Assembly (NCBI GenBank): GCA_035531675.1
Contig: DATKSL010000009.1
Location: forward strand, 1-64,000
DNA from: JAJPIG01 sp035531675
Lineage (GTDB): Bacteria; Desulfobacterota; Binatia; Binatales; Binataceae
DNA: 64,000 bases
Direction: 5' to 3'
This document shows positions 20,588 to 29,030 of the stretch, in pieces. The position numbers and the translations under genes are program-made. Position 1 is the first letter of the stretch. Every line of letters starts with the position of its first letter. The notes under the pieces were generated by a model that was not told the origin of the DNA, made no database searches, and saw only the letters and a program-made list of their open reading frames with translations.

Positions 20588-23500
20588 ATGTCGAAGCGAC
20601 GATGGTTGCGGATCGTACCGTTCGTGCTGGTCGTGCTCGCGGCGTCCAGCGCCCGCGCGCAGTACCAGGGCATCCCGAACTACACCGGCCCGGGCGCGGG
20701 CCTCAACTTTCGCACCGCGATCAATCAGCGCTTCGCGGGCGTGATGCCGATCGCGCCGTTGATCGTGAGCCTGCCGTTTGCCACCCTGCCGCCCGAGCAG
20801 GACGGCGCGATCCTGTTCTGCAACGATTGCAAGCTCACCACGCCCTGCGCCGGCGGCGGCCACGGCGCGTTTGCGCAGGGCACGCGCGGCGCGTGGTCGT
20901 GCTCGATGTCCTTGCTGGAAGGAAACCTGGCGGTCAACGGCAACCTGCTCAACGGAGTCGGCGGTCTGACGGTCAACAATGACGCCATCGCCGAGCACGA
21001 CATCGCGCAGTTTTCGATCAACGGGGCGGTCAATGTTCGCGATCCGAAGTATGGTGCGAGCGCGAGCATGGCCAGCGGGACTGCGACTCTCAACGGCACC
21101 ACCGCGGTCACGATGGACGCGGTGCACGATTTCGCCGTCGGCCAGCATGTCGCGATTTATGGCGCCGGGCCGGCCAGTTCGCTGGGCGCGCCGACCTTGA
21201 GCGTGGTCGGCGAAGCCTACGGCTGGCAGTCGAGCGGCATCCTCTCGGTCACCAACAAATACGCGATCGGCAACAGCGGCAATTCGGGCTGCTGGATCGA
21301 CAAACTTAGCAGCCTCCCGCCGTGGCAGCCGTCGACCAACTACAGCCCCGGTTCCGAGATCGCGATGAATCTCAATGGCCAGTGGTACGGCTTCCTGGCC
21401 TGGAATATCACCAGCCCGCAGACTTCGGGCAGCCTGGCCCCTGATTTCAAGAGCCTCATCTATGGGCCGCCATCTTACCTCGGCGGTCCGTGGCTGACGT
21501 CCGGCAGCACCTATGTCAGCGATGCCAACGGTATCCACTGGACGGCGTTCGGTATCCTCGGCAACTCCAGTCTCGCCAACACCGCCTGCTCGACGACCTA
21601 TGGCTACACGGTCACCCCGATCGATGCCAACGGAGGAATCGGCGCGGCGTCGACCGTGCAGTATCTGGCCAACGGCGCCGCCGTGCTTTCTCCCGGCAAC
21701 GCCAACCTGCTGACGATCACGAATCCGGCGAACACCGTGGCCGACATCATCGGACGCTGCAGCGGCGCGAGTTGCACGCCCGGCTTCTACAGCATCGTCC
21801 CGACTTACGGCGCGTCGACCAGCCAGACTTATCTCGATATCGGCAACGCGCAGGGGCAGTATCTCGACGCGAGCGGCGCGGTCTACGCCGCGAGCTCGTC
21901 GGGCACCACGCCGATGCCCGCGATCGTCAATCAGCCGCTGCTCACCACCATCGCAAGCTGCGGGACTGCGACCCCCGGCGCCGCCTGCACCAGCACCGCC
22001 TTCGTGCTGGCGACCGCTGCCACGGCGAGCGGCAGCTTCGTGATGACCCATGACGACGGGCCGGCCTTCAATGCCGCGATCGCGGCGGCGGCCGCGGCGG
22101 CTCATCCGGTTTACGCGCCGGCGGGCAGCTATCCGATCGCGACCACGCTCAACCTGAACAATATTTCCGGGATGCGGCTGCGCGGCGAGTCTGCGGTCGG
22201 CGGCGCGGCAACGATTCTGAACTGGGTCGGCGGCATCGGCGGTACGATGCTGCAGGTATTCAAGACCCGCGGCAGCCTGGTGCAGAATCTCACGCTCACC
22301 GGCGCGAGCGGGGCGACGCCGGCGGTGGGAGTCGATATCGACAATGCCGGGGCGGGCTCGGTCGCGCCGACTCACGATACGCTGCGCGACATGGGCATCG
22401 CCCTTATCTCCAACCCGATCCGGCTCGCGAATCTGGGCAGCGCGAACTGCGACAACATGAGCTTCGATCGGATCACGATCGGCAACGGCGCGGACGGCGG
22501 CCACACCGCGGTCTGGATTGGCGGCGCGGGACAGACCGATAACGAGCGCTTCACCAACCTCACCATCTCCTACGGACCCTGGGACCAACTGTTCGACCTC
22601 GGCGGGGTGCGCGGCACGCAGGTTGGCTCAGTCTACATCGGCGGCCTGGAGACCAGCGCCGGCGACACCATCGGCGTCCATATCGCCAACACCGTCAAAC
22701 GGCTGCAGCTCGACGGGTGGTACGTTGAGGGGCTGGCGCGATTGCTCTACGACGACAGCGGCTTCGGCCTGACGACTTTCGTCAGCAACGGCTATTTCAA
22801 CGCCCCCAATGTCGCGCCCGATCAATTTTATGTCGTCGCCGGCTCGGGACAGCTTGCCAGCACCAACACCACCTGGGGCGTGTCGGGCGAGATGCTCAAA
22901 ATCAACGTCGGCGCACCCAACCGTTTCCGCACCTATTCCGGACGGCTCACCAGCCTCGGCGATACCTTCTCCGATCCGCGCGGCATCTTCACGCCGTACA
23001 GCACCAGCGGCAATTACTCGGTGTTGATTCAGGGCGCCAGCGGACTCGCTGATACCGGCGATGCCGGCAATACGCAGAGCAGCTTTGCGGCGAGGATCGT
23101 CGGCCCGCTAATCGCGCCGACCATCTGGGGCGGTGACAATTCAACCGGCCGCATCACCACCGCCAAGGTCGGAACCATCGCCGCGCCGACCGTGACGTCG
23201 ACCGGCGCCAACGCGGGACAATCGCACAGCTATTACCTGGTCTGTCACGACGCCAACGGCGGCACCACCGCGGTTTCCGCCGCCGGCATCACCAGCGCTT
23301 CGGTGACGACCCTGAATCTCAATACGAGCGACTACAACATCATCACCTGGCCGTTTTACCCCGGATGCGTGAGCTTCGACGTCTATCGCGATGCGACCAG
23401 CGGCGCCTCGCTGCTGGCCAGCAACGTGAGTCAGACCGTGGTGGTGAACAACGCGCCCGGCTACCAGGTGCTCGACCAGGGCCAGGCGGCCTCGACCAGC

Positions 23501-23794
23501 ACCGCGCCGACCGTCGACACCACCGGTGACAGTCTGGTGTCGGGCGCACTCAGCGCCGGCAGCGTCGCGACGATTGCGAACGGCAACCTGTCAATCAATG
23601 GCAGCGGTCTGCTGAGCGAAGGCATCACCACTCTCGCCAGCCTGCCGGCGACCTGCAATGCGGGCCAGGAGATCTATTGCAGCGACTGCAAGAGCGTGGC
23701 CGACGGCGTATTCATGGCCTCGACCTGCGCGGGCAACGGCTCGGGCTCGATCGCCGTGTGCCGGTCGGGCAATAGCTGGAAATGCGGCAGATGA
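20588..23794 (+). CDS. Large secreted beta-helix-like protein with terminal cysteine modules
   Basis: 1068 residues with a Sec signal peptide (cleavage near ARAQ, residue 25). The centre (about 490-760) resembles pectate-lyase/tailspike right-handed beta-helix proteins: DDGPAFNAAIAAA, PVYAPAGSYPIATTLNL and repeated strand-rich turns. Residues about 860-970 look like a fibronectin/Ig-type beta-sandwich (SHSYYLVCHDANGGTTAVS). Two similar cysteine modules bracket the protein: FCNDCK...C...WSC near 77-105 and YCSDCK...C...C...WKC at the extreme C-terminus. It may be an adhesin, sheath or polysaccharide-active protein; I cannot decide which. An AAAGGA ribosome site precedes the ATG. It is convergent with rsmB. 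Confidence 0.75.
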   Translation: MSKRRWLRIVPFVLVVLAASSARAQYQGIPNYTGPGAGLNFRTAINQRFAGVMPIAPLIVSLPFATLPPEQDGAILFCNDCKLTTPCAGGGHGAFAQGTRGAWSCSMSLLEGNLAVNGNLLNGVGGLTVNNDAIAEHDIAQFSINGAVNVRDPKYGASASMASGTATLNGTTAVTMDAVHDFAVGQHVAIYGAGPASSLGAPTLSVVGEAYGWQSSGILSVTNKYAIGNSGNSGCWIDKLSSLPPWQPSTNYSPGSEIAMNLNGQWYGFLAWNITSPQTSGSLAPDFKSLIYGPPSYLGGPWLTSGSTYVSDANGIHWTAFGILGNSSLANTACSTTYGYTVTPIDANGGIGAASTVQYLANGAAVLSPGNANLLTITNPANTVADIIGRCSGASCTPGFYSIVPTYGASTSQTYLDIGNAQGQYLDASGAVYAASSSGTTPMPAIVNQPLLTTIASCGTATPGAACTSTAFVLATAATASGSFVMTHDDGPAFNAAIAAAAAAAHPVYAPAGSYPIATTLNLNNISGMRLRGESAVGGAATILNWVGGIGGTMLQVFKTRGSLVQNLTLTGASGATPAVGVDIDNAGAGSVAPTHDTLRDMGIALISNPIRLANLGSANCDNMSFDRITIGNGADGGHTAVWIGGAGQTDNERFTNLTISYGPWDQLFDLGGVRGTQVGSVYIGGLETSAGDTIGVHIANTVKRLQLDGWYVEGLARLLYDDSGFGLTTFVSNGYFNAPNVAPDQFYVVAGSGQLASTNTTWGVSGEMLKINVGAPNRFRTYSGRLTSLGDTFSDPRGIFTPYSTSGNYSVLIQGASGLADTGDAGNTQSSFAARIVGPLIAPTIWGGDNSTGRITTAKVGTIAAPTVTSTGANAGQSHSYYLVCHDANGGTTAVSAAGITSASVTTLNLNTSDYNIITWPFYPGCVSFDVYRDATSGASLLASNVSQTVVVNNAPGYQVLDQGQAASTSTAPTVDTTGDSLVSGALSAGSVATIANGNLSINGSGLLSEGITTLASLPATCNAGQEIYCSDCKSVADGVFMASTCAGNGSGSIAVCRSGNSWKCGR

Positions 23795-23813
23795 CAGCGG
23801 GACGGCGCCGGGT

Positions 23814-25205
23814 TCAGCGCGAACGGATAATTCGCGCGGCGAAGAAGCCGTCGCGGCCGCCGCGGTCGGGCCGCGTCAGCATGGTTGCGTCGGCGCGCAA
23901 CTCGCGGGCGATCGCGGGATGGACGCGCGGGGCCGCATCGATCGCGAACCCGGGATGGCGCGCGAGAAAATTCCGCACCACCTCGATCCCCTCGGCCGGA
24001 GCCAGGCTGCAAACCGAATAGACCAGCGCGCCCCCGGGCCGCAGCAGCGCCGCCGCCGCCGCCAGCATCCGCAACTGCAGCTCCGCCAGGCGCGCCGGAT
24101 CGCCGGGCTCGAGCCGCCAGCGGATTTCGGGATGCTCGCGCAGCGTGCCGAGCCCCGTGCACGGCGCGTCGAGCAATACGAAATCAAACTGCGAGGCGCG
24201 CAGCGGGATGGCGTTGGCCAGATCGGCGCACGCCACCTCGAGGTTGCGATCGCCGAGCGCCGCCGCTCTCATCCGCAGGCGCTTGAGCCCGGACAAATTG
24301 ACATCCAGTGCCAGCACCCGTCCGCCCTCACCGACGAGTTCCGCAAGATGTGTCGATTTGCCGCCGGGCGCCGCGGCGCAATCGATCACAGTTGCTCCTG
24401 GAGCCGGCGCGAGCAGGCGGGCTATCCATTGTGAGGCCTCCGACTGGGTGCAAAACAGACCCTCGGGGCTGTCGCCGCCGAGACCGGCCGCGCCCTGCAG
24501 CACGACCGTCTCCGGCAGACCCTGCTGTTCGTCGTCGAACGCCAGGCCGTCGGCGCGCAATCGCTCGAGCAGCGCCGCGCGCGATCCGCGCGCGAGATTA
24601 AGGCGAATGACGTTGGGCGCGGCCTCGTTGTCGGCCGCCATCAGCGACTCGGCCTCGGCCAGCCCGAACCATGCGATGAAGCTTTCGACCAGCCAGCGCG
24701 GATGCGACCAGGCGACCGACAGGTAGCCGGCTTCATCCCGGTCGCGCTCCGGCAGCTCGATCGATGACGACGACGCGCGGCGTAACACGGCGTTGACCAG
24801 TCCGCCGGCCTGGCGCGTACGCGGATTCTGCTTGGCGATTTCGACCGCGGTATCAACCGCAGCGTGACCCGGAACCCGATCCATAAAGCGCAACTGGAAC
24901 AGGCCGAGGCGTAAAATCGCGAGCACCGCCGAATCGAGCTCGTCAGCCGGCCGCCCGGCAAGGCGTTCGATCTCATAGTCGAGGCGTCCCTGCCAGGCCA
25001 GCCCGCCCAGCACGAGCAGCGTAATCAGACGGCGATCGGCGAGCGGGAACGCGCCCAGTTGATGGCCGAGCAGGACATCGGCGAAAGCGCCTTCTTCGTC
25101 GACGCGCCGCAGGATACCGAGCGCCGCACGACGCGCGGCGATCCCGGCGGCGTCGCCACGCCGGCGAACCGAAGCGGCCGGTCGGCGATGGAGCGGGCGC
25201 TTCAA
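23814..25205 (-). CDS. rsmB: 16S rRNA (cytosine967-C5)-methyltransferase RsmB
   Basis: 463 residues if translation starts at a TTG that overlaps the fmt stop (TTGA); no in-frame ATG or GTG lies closer to the conserved start, and the far-upstream ATG is inside fmt. An N-terminal NusB-like RNA-binding domain (about 15-150) is followed by the SAM-dependent methyltransferase domain. Its motifs are DCAAAPGGKSTHLAEL, DAPCTGLGTLREHPEIRW, and the second cysteine in YSVCSLAPAEG. The enzyme methylates C967 of 16S rRNA. The order def-fmt-rsmB is a classic conserved operon. Confidence 0.93.
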   Translation of the reverse strand: MKRPLHRRPAASVRRRGDAAGIAARRAALGILRRVDEEGAFADVLLGHQLGAFPLADRRLITLLVLGGLAWQGRLDYEIERLAGRPADELDSAVLAILRLGLFQLRFMDRVPGHAAVDTAVEIAKQNPRTRQAGGLVNAVLRRASSSSIELPERDRDEAGYLSVAWSHPRWLVESFIAWFGLAEAESLMAADNEAAPNVIRLNLARGSRAALLERLRADGLAFDDEQQGLPETVVLQGAAGLGGDSPEGLFCTQSEASQWIARLLAPAPGATVIDCAAAPGGKSTHLAELVGEGGRVLALDVNLSGLKRLRMRAAALGDRNLEVACADLANAIPLRASQFDFVLLDAPCTGLGTLREHPEIRWRLEPGDPARLAELQLRMLAAAAALLRPGGALVYSVCSLAPAEGIEVVRNFLARHPGFAIDAAPRVHPAIARELRADATMLTRPDRGGRDGFFAARIIRSR

Positions 25206-26191
25206 GTTCCCAGCCGCTCGCCGATCGTAAGCCGTCGGCCGCGCGCGAAATCCGCCGCCGCCATCCGCTTGCGCCCCGACGCCTGCACTTCGAGCAGGGT
25301 CAGCCGGCCGCGGCCGCACTGGATCGCCGGAGCGGGTTTGAGATCGACGATCGTGCCGGGCTCCGCGCCGACGGCGTCGCGCTCGGCGAGGGTGGCGCGA
25401 TGCACCATCAGCAGCTCGCCGCGCAGCGTGGTGCGCGCGATCGGCCACGGATCGTAAGCGCGGACCATCCGTTCGATGTGTTCGGCCTCGGCGCGCCAAT
25501 CGATCACCGCCTGCTGCTTGTCGACCGGCCGGGTGTAGCTGGCGAGCGCTTCGTCCTGCGGCGACTCGACGCTTTCGCCGCGCGCGATTTGTTCGATCGC
25601 TTCGAGCAGCGCCGCCGCGCCCAGCTCGGCGAGCTTTTCCTTGAGCGTTGCCTGGCTGTCATCGGGAGCGATCGGAAGCGTGCGCTTGAGCAACATCGGT
25701 CCGGCGTCCATCCGTTCCACGATGCGCATGATGGTCACGCCGGTCTCGCGATCGCCGGCCAGAATCGCGCCTTCCACCGGCGCGGCGCCGCGATGACGCG
25801 GCAGCAGCGAGGCGTGCACGTTGATCGGCGCGATGCGCGCGGCCTCGAGTATCGCCAGCGGCAGCATCCGTCCGTAGGCCGCGACCACGATCAGGTCGGG
25901 ATCGAGTTTGCGCAGTTCGGCGAGAAACTCGGGCGTGCGGATTTTCGCCGGCTTGAGCAGCGGCCGGCCCGCGCGCTCGGCGACCGCCGCCACCGCGCTG
26001 GGCTCGCGCTTGAGGCCGCGGTCGCGCGGTTGATCGGGCTGCGTGACCACGCCGGCCAGCTCGCACAGCGCGCCCGGCGCGGCGGCGAGCCGCTCCAGGA
26101 TATGGGCGGCCAGCGGCGGCGTGCCCATGAAGACCACCCGCAGCGGCGGCTTTGCGCGGCTAGATTTGGACTCGGGAGGGCCGCTGCTCAT
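25202..26191 (-). CDS. fmt: Methionyl-tRNA formyltransferase
   Basis: 329 residues, normal length plus about 15 extra N-terminal residues before LRVVFMGTPPLAAHIL. It formylates Met-tRNAfMet using 10-formyltetrahydrofolate. Active-site motifs are NVHASLLPRHRGAAPVEGAI (the usual SLLPRWRGAAP has His in place of Trp), TGVTIMRIVERMDAGPML and the C-terminal OB-like domain. The start overlaps def by 32 bp, so Met22 within the FMGT segment is too far in, and a start nearer the family N-terminus at codons 10-16 is not available as ATG. Confidence 0.94.
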   Translation of the reverse strand: MSSGPPESKSSRAKPPLRVVFMGTPPLAAHILERLAAAPGALCELAGVVTQPDQPRDRGLKREPSAVAAVAERAGRPLLKPAKIRTPEFLAELRKLDPDLIVVAAYGRMLPLAILEAARIAPINVHASLLPRHRGAAPVEGAILAGDRETGVTIMRIVERMDAGPMLLKRTLPIAPDDSQATLKEKLAELGAAALLEAIEQIARGESVESPQDEALASYTRPVDKQQAVIDWRAEAEHIERMVRAYDPWPIARTTLRGELLMVHRATLAERDAVGAEPGTIVDLKPAPAIQCGRGRLTLLEVQASGRKRMAAADFARGRRLTIGERLGT

Positions 26192-26702
26192 CGGCTTTGC
26201 CCTCCTTGATCAGCTTGGCGAGCCGGCGCCGATAGAGCTCGCGCTTGATACGGCTCAGGCGATCGATGAACAGCTTGCCGTCGAGATGATCGATCTCGTG
26301 CTGCAAGGCGACCGCCAGCAGATCATCGGCCTCGATCTCGATTTGCTTCTGTTCGGGCGTCCAGGCGCGGACCAGGACGCGGGCCGCGCGTTTGACGTCG
26401 GCCGTGAAGTCGATAACCGACAGGCAGCCTTCTTCCCAGATGACCGAGCCTTCGGCCTCGGCGATCTCCGGATTGATCAGCTTGAGCAGGCGCGTGCCGG
26501 GATGCTCGTGGTCGGTGTCGAGCACGATCACGCGGCGTGAGTCGCCGACCTGCGGCGCCGCCAGACCGACGCCGGGCGCGGCGTACATGGTCTGGACCAT
26601 GCTGTCGATAAAGCTGTTGAGCCCGCCGTCCATCGCCGCCACCGGCCGCGCCGGCTGCTTGAGGACGGGATCGGGAAACTTGCGGATTTTGAGCAGCGCC
26701 AT
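26160..26702 (-). CDS. def: Peptide deformylase
   Basis: 180 residues. It removes the N-formyl group from nascent proteins using a catalytic metal. The three family motifs are intact: GVGLAAPQVG near residue 45, EEGCLS near 90 (metal-binding Cys), and QHEIDHLDG near 134 (two metal-binding His and the catalytic Glu). The 3' end overlaps fmt, consistent with coupled translation of def-fmt-rsmB. Confidence 0.95.
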   Translation of the reverse strand: MALLKIRKFPDPVLKQPARPVAAMDGGLNSFIDSMVQTMYAAPGVGLAAPQVGDSRRVIVLDTDHEHPGTRLLKLINPEIAEAEGSVIWEEGCLSVIDFTADVKRAARVLVRAWTPEQKQIEIEADDLLAVALQHEIDHLDGKLFIDRLSRIKRELYRRRLAKLIKEGKADEQRPSRVQI

Positions 26703-26777
26703 CGGATTTCGGAGCCAGCGAAAAATCTACCAGACCCCGATCGTCGCGCCTAGCGTGTGAGCGGGCAAATAACCTGG

Positions 26778-26825
26778 AGGAGCGTTCCGGAAAAACCGGG
26801 ATTCTTCGCTGCGCTCAGAATGACA
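26778..26825. repeat. Dispersed intergenic repeat, copy A
   Basis: This copy reads AGGAGCG..TCCGGAA..CCGGGATTCTTCGCTGCGCTCAGAATGACA. The second half (26796-26825) occurs inverted at 61005, and the first half is shared with 33778. It lies between def and the luciferase-like gene. TCATTCTGAGCGCAGCGAAG-type sequences are common dispersed repeats in unrelated high-GC genomes. Confidence 0.8.
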
Positions 26826-26863
26826 GGACGGGCGGTGCTTTGGCAGCGCGGGCGCGCAGGCGA

Positions 26864-28054
26864 TCAGGGCAGGCCGCCGGCCTGGATGATGGTGGGACCG
26901 TCGTCGGGGAGCTGCGGTGCGGGCTTGCGCTTCATCGCGCGTTCGATGATCGGCGCCATCCGCTCGGCCTTCAACCGGGTGCGCTCGCCGTCGCGATCCT
27001 TGAACTCCGGCAGCACCTCGCGCGCGAACAGTTCGAGCGAGGCGCAAATATCTTCGTGGCGGTTGTTGCCGGCCTGCGAGACCAGCACGACCTGGTCGAT
27101 GCCGGCGTCTTCGAAGGCGCGCAGGCTGTTGCGCACCTGCTCCGGGTCGCCGACGCAACTGGTGGCGCCGTCGAGAATCGGCAGGCTCAGCGGATTGGCG
27201 CGGTAGTTACTCCAGATGTCGGTGCGGGCCGGCTCATGGCGGCCGAAGAGATAATAATGGCCCAGCGCGTAGGCGAAAAATCGCAAACCGTCCTCGGCCG
27301 CGGCGCGCGCGCGGGCGGTGTCGCGATCGCACATGAAGCCGGTGACGATGGCGAGGTTGGGATTGACCGCGGCGGCGATCGGTGCGGCCTCGGCTTCGAG
27401 CGTGGTGTAATAGTCGGCGGACCACTGGCGCGCCTCGTCGGGCGACATGAAGGTAAAGCTCAACGCGCCGAGGCCGAGCCGCGCGGCGAGCGTAATCGTC
27501 TCGCGCCGCGAGCAGGCGACCCACACCGGCGGATGCGGCTTCTGCACCGGCTTGGGCACCACGTTGCGCATCGGCATCCGGAAGTGCGCACCGGCGTGAC
27601 CCCTGAACGGCTCCTCGGCCATCATCCGGCAGCTCGCTTCCAGCGCCTCCTGCCACATCGCGCGCTTGTCGCCACGCGCGACGCCGAAGCCGCCCAGCTC
27701 CGCCTCAGACGAGGATTCGCCGCTGCCGAACTCGACGCGGCCGTTGCTGACCAGGTCAAGCGTGGCGATGCGCTCGGCGACGCGCGCTGGATGGTTGTAG
27801 CCGGGCGGCATCAGCACCACGCCGTGGCCGAGCCGGATAGTGCGGGTGCGCTGGCTGCAGGCGGCGAGAAAAACTTCGGGCGCCGAGCTGTGCGCATACT
27901 CTTCGAGGAAGTGATGCTCGACCGCCCACACGTAATCGAAGCCCAGCCGATCGGCTAACTCGACCTGCTCGAGCGAATTCTGAAACAGCTTCAGTTCCGA
28001 ATCGGGATGCCAGGGGCGCGGCAGTTGCAGCTCGTAAAAGATGCCGATTTTCAT
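26864..28054 (-). CDS. LLM-class flavin-dependent oxidoreductase
   Basis: 396 residues from the ATG beginning MKIGIFYELQLPRPW; upstream frame sequence is arginine-rich and excluded. It has the bacterial-luciferase-like TIM barrel: DYVWAVEHHFLEEYA near residue 45, RTIRLGHGVVLMPP near 75, HPARVAERIATLDLVSNGRVEFGSGES near 95. Family members use reduced FMN (or F420) to oxygenate or reduce hydrophobic substrates, including alkanes, EDTA and nitrilotriacetate. The substrate here is unknown and no flavin reductase is adjacent. Many such genes occur in Binatota and actinobacteria, which I use only as weak context. Confidence 0.85.
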   Translation of the reverse strand: MKIGIFYELQLPRPWHPDSELKLFQNSLEQVELADRLGFDYVWAVEHHFLEEYAHSSAPEVFLAACSQRTRTIRLGHGVVLMPPGYNHPARVAERIATLDLVSNGRVEFGSGESSSEAELGGFGVARGDKRAMWQEALEASCRMMAEEPFRGHAGAHFRMPMRNVVPKPVQKPHPPVWVACSRRETITLAARLGLGALSFTFMSPDEARQWSADYYTTLEAEAAPIAAAVNPNLAIVTGFMCDRDTARARAAAEDGLRFFAYALGHYYLFGRHEPARTDIWSNYRANPLSLPILDGATSCVGDPEQVRNSLRAFEDAGIDQVVLVSQAGNNRHEDICASLELFAREVLPEFKDRDGERTRLKAERMAPIIERAMKRKPAPQLPDDGPTIIQAGGLP

Positions 28055-28188
28055 GGCTAAGCGCAGAACCGGAGTTCGCCTAATCAACCTAGCATAGCAT
28101 CGCGATCGCCGAGAACCGGCCGCGCGCCGCATCGCTGCGCGGCGCCGATTTGCGGCGCGAGGGTCGGGCCGACGAGCGATGGAGCGGG

Positions 28189-28626
28189 TTAGAGCGGCGG
28201 GGTGCCGCCGGACAGACCGATGCGGGCCAGTTCTTCCTTGAGCCGGGCGCGCGAGAGCGGTTTGCATAGCACGGCCGAGGCGCCGAGCTCGTAGCTCTGC
28301 GCAATATCGCGATCGTACATCGAGCTGGTGATCACGAACATCGGGATGTGCGCGCAAGCCTCGTGTGCGCGCGCGGCCGAGAGCACCGAGAAGCCGCCGT
28401 TATGCGGCAGGCGCAGATCGACCAGAATCAAGTCCGGGCGATCCTGATCGGTGAAGTGCGTGATCAACTCGAGCGCCTCATCGGCATTCTCCGCGATAAT
28501 CACTTCGCTCTCCTCGCCCAGAATCTGCCTGATAACCGTGAGCGCGATAAAGACGTGCTCGGCGTTATCCTCGACCAGAAATATCCGGGCGGCGGAGTCC
28601 ATAAGGTGTTCTTCGTTGCCCTGCAT
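28189..28626 (-). CDS. Single-domain response regulator (CheY-like receiver)
   Basis: 145 residues, essentially one receiver domain. The acidic pair is FLVEDN, the phospho-acceptor is in LILVDLRLP near residue 73, and the conserved Lys is in VLCKPL near 117. There is no output domain, so it probably works by protein-protein contact or phosphorelay. This type (with DLRLPHNGGFSVL) is often paired with hybrid or phytochrome kinases, none of which is adjacent. An AAAGGA ribosome site precedes the ATG. Confidence 0.88.
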   Translation of the reverse strand: MQGNEEHLMDSAARIFLVEDNAEHVFIALTVIRQILGEESEVIIAENADEALELITHFTDQDRPDLILVDLRLPHNGGFSVLSAARAHEACAHIPMFVITSSMYDRDIAQSYELGASAVLCKPLSRARLKEELARIGLSGGTPPL

Positions 28627-29030
28627 CCGTTCCTTTCAATGCGTGACCGGGATACCTTTTCCTGCTCCCCCGCTTTTATAATCCAATTGCCGTGCCATCG
28701 AACGGCAACGCTGCTGGGCTGTCCGACTGCGCGGCGGAGCGGCTGAATGCTACCACTTTCGGATTCGTTTGACAGCGAATTGATCAGAAAAAACGCAGAA
28801 CTATTCTCAGTCGCGCGCCCGTACAGCACTCGCGTGATAGCGCGGTAGTCTGATTTTCGCTGCCGCGGTTGCCGGGGGTATGTGGCATGGCAGCAACACC
28901 GCGTGTCTCAATTCCACATATCCGTAACCACAAATACGTCTAGCCGCTGTTTGGGCCACTAATCCGCCTCCCCGTCGATCACTGAGCTCTGTGACCCTTC
29001 CGGCCAAGCTGGATGAGCGGCGCAGCGGCC
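28627..29030. other. Intergenic stretch without a recognisable gene
   Basis: About 400 bp separate ilvA from the response regulator. Open frames here are short and have no protein-like composition. A 6 bp inverted repeat (GCTGCC...GGCAGC) occurs near 28860-28895. Part presumably carries the promoter of the response regulator, but I see no convincing -35/-10 pair. Confidence 0.5.

Noticed and set aside
20519..22588. A 689-codon open frame on the minus strand
   Set aside because: It is antisense to the secreted beta-helix gene, arginine-rich and without domain character; high GC in third positions keeps the opposite strand open.
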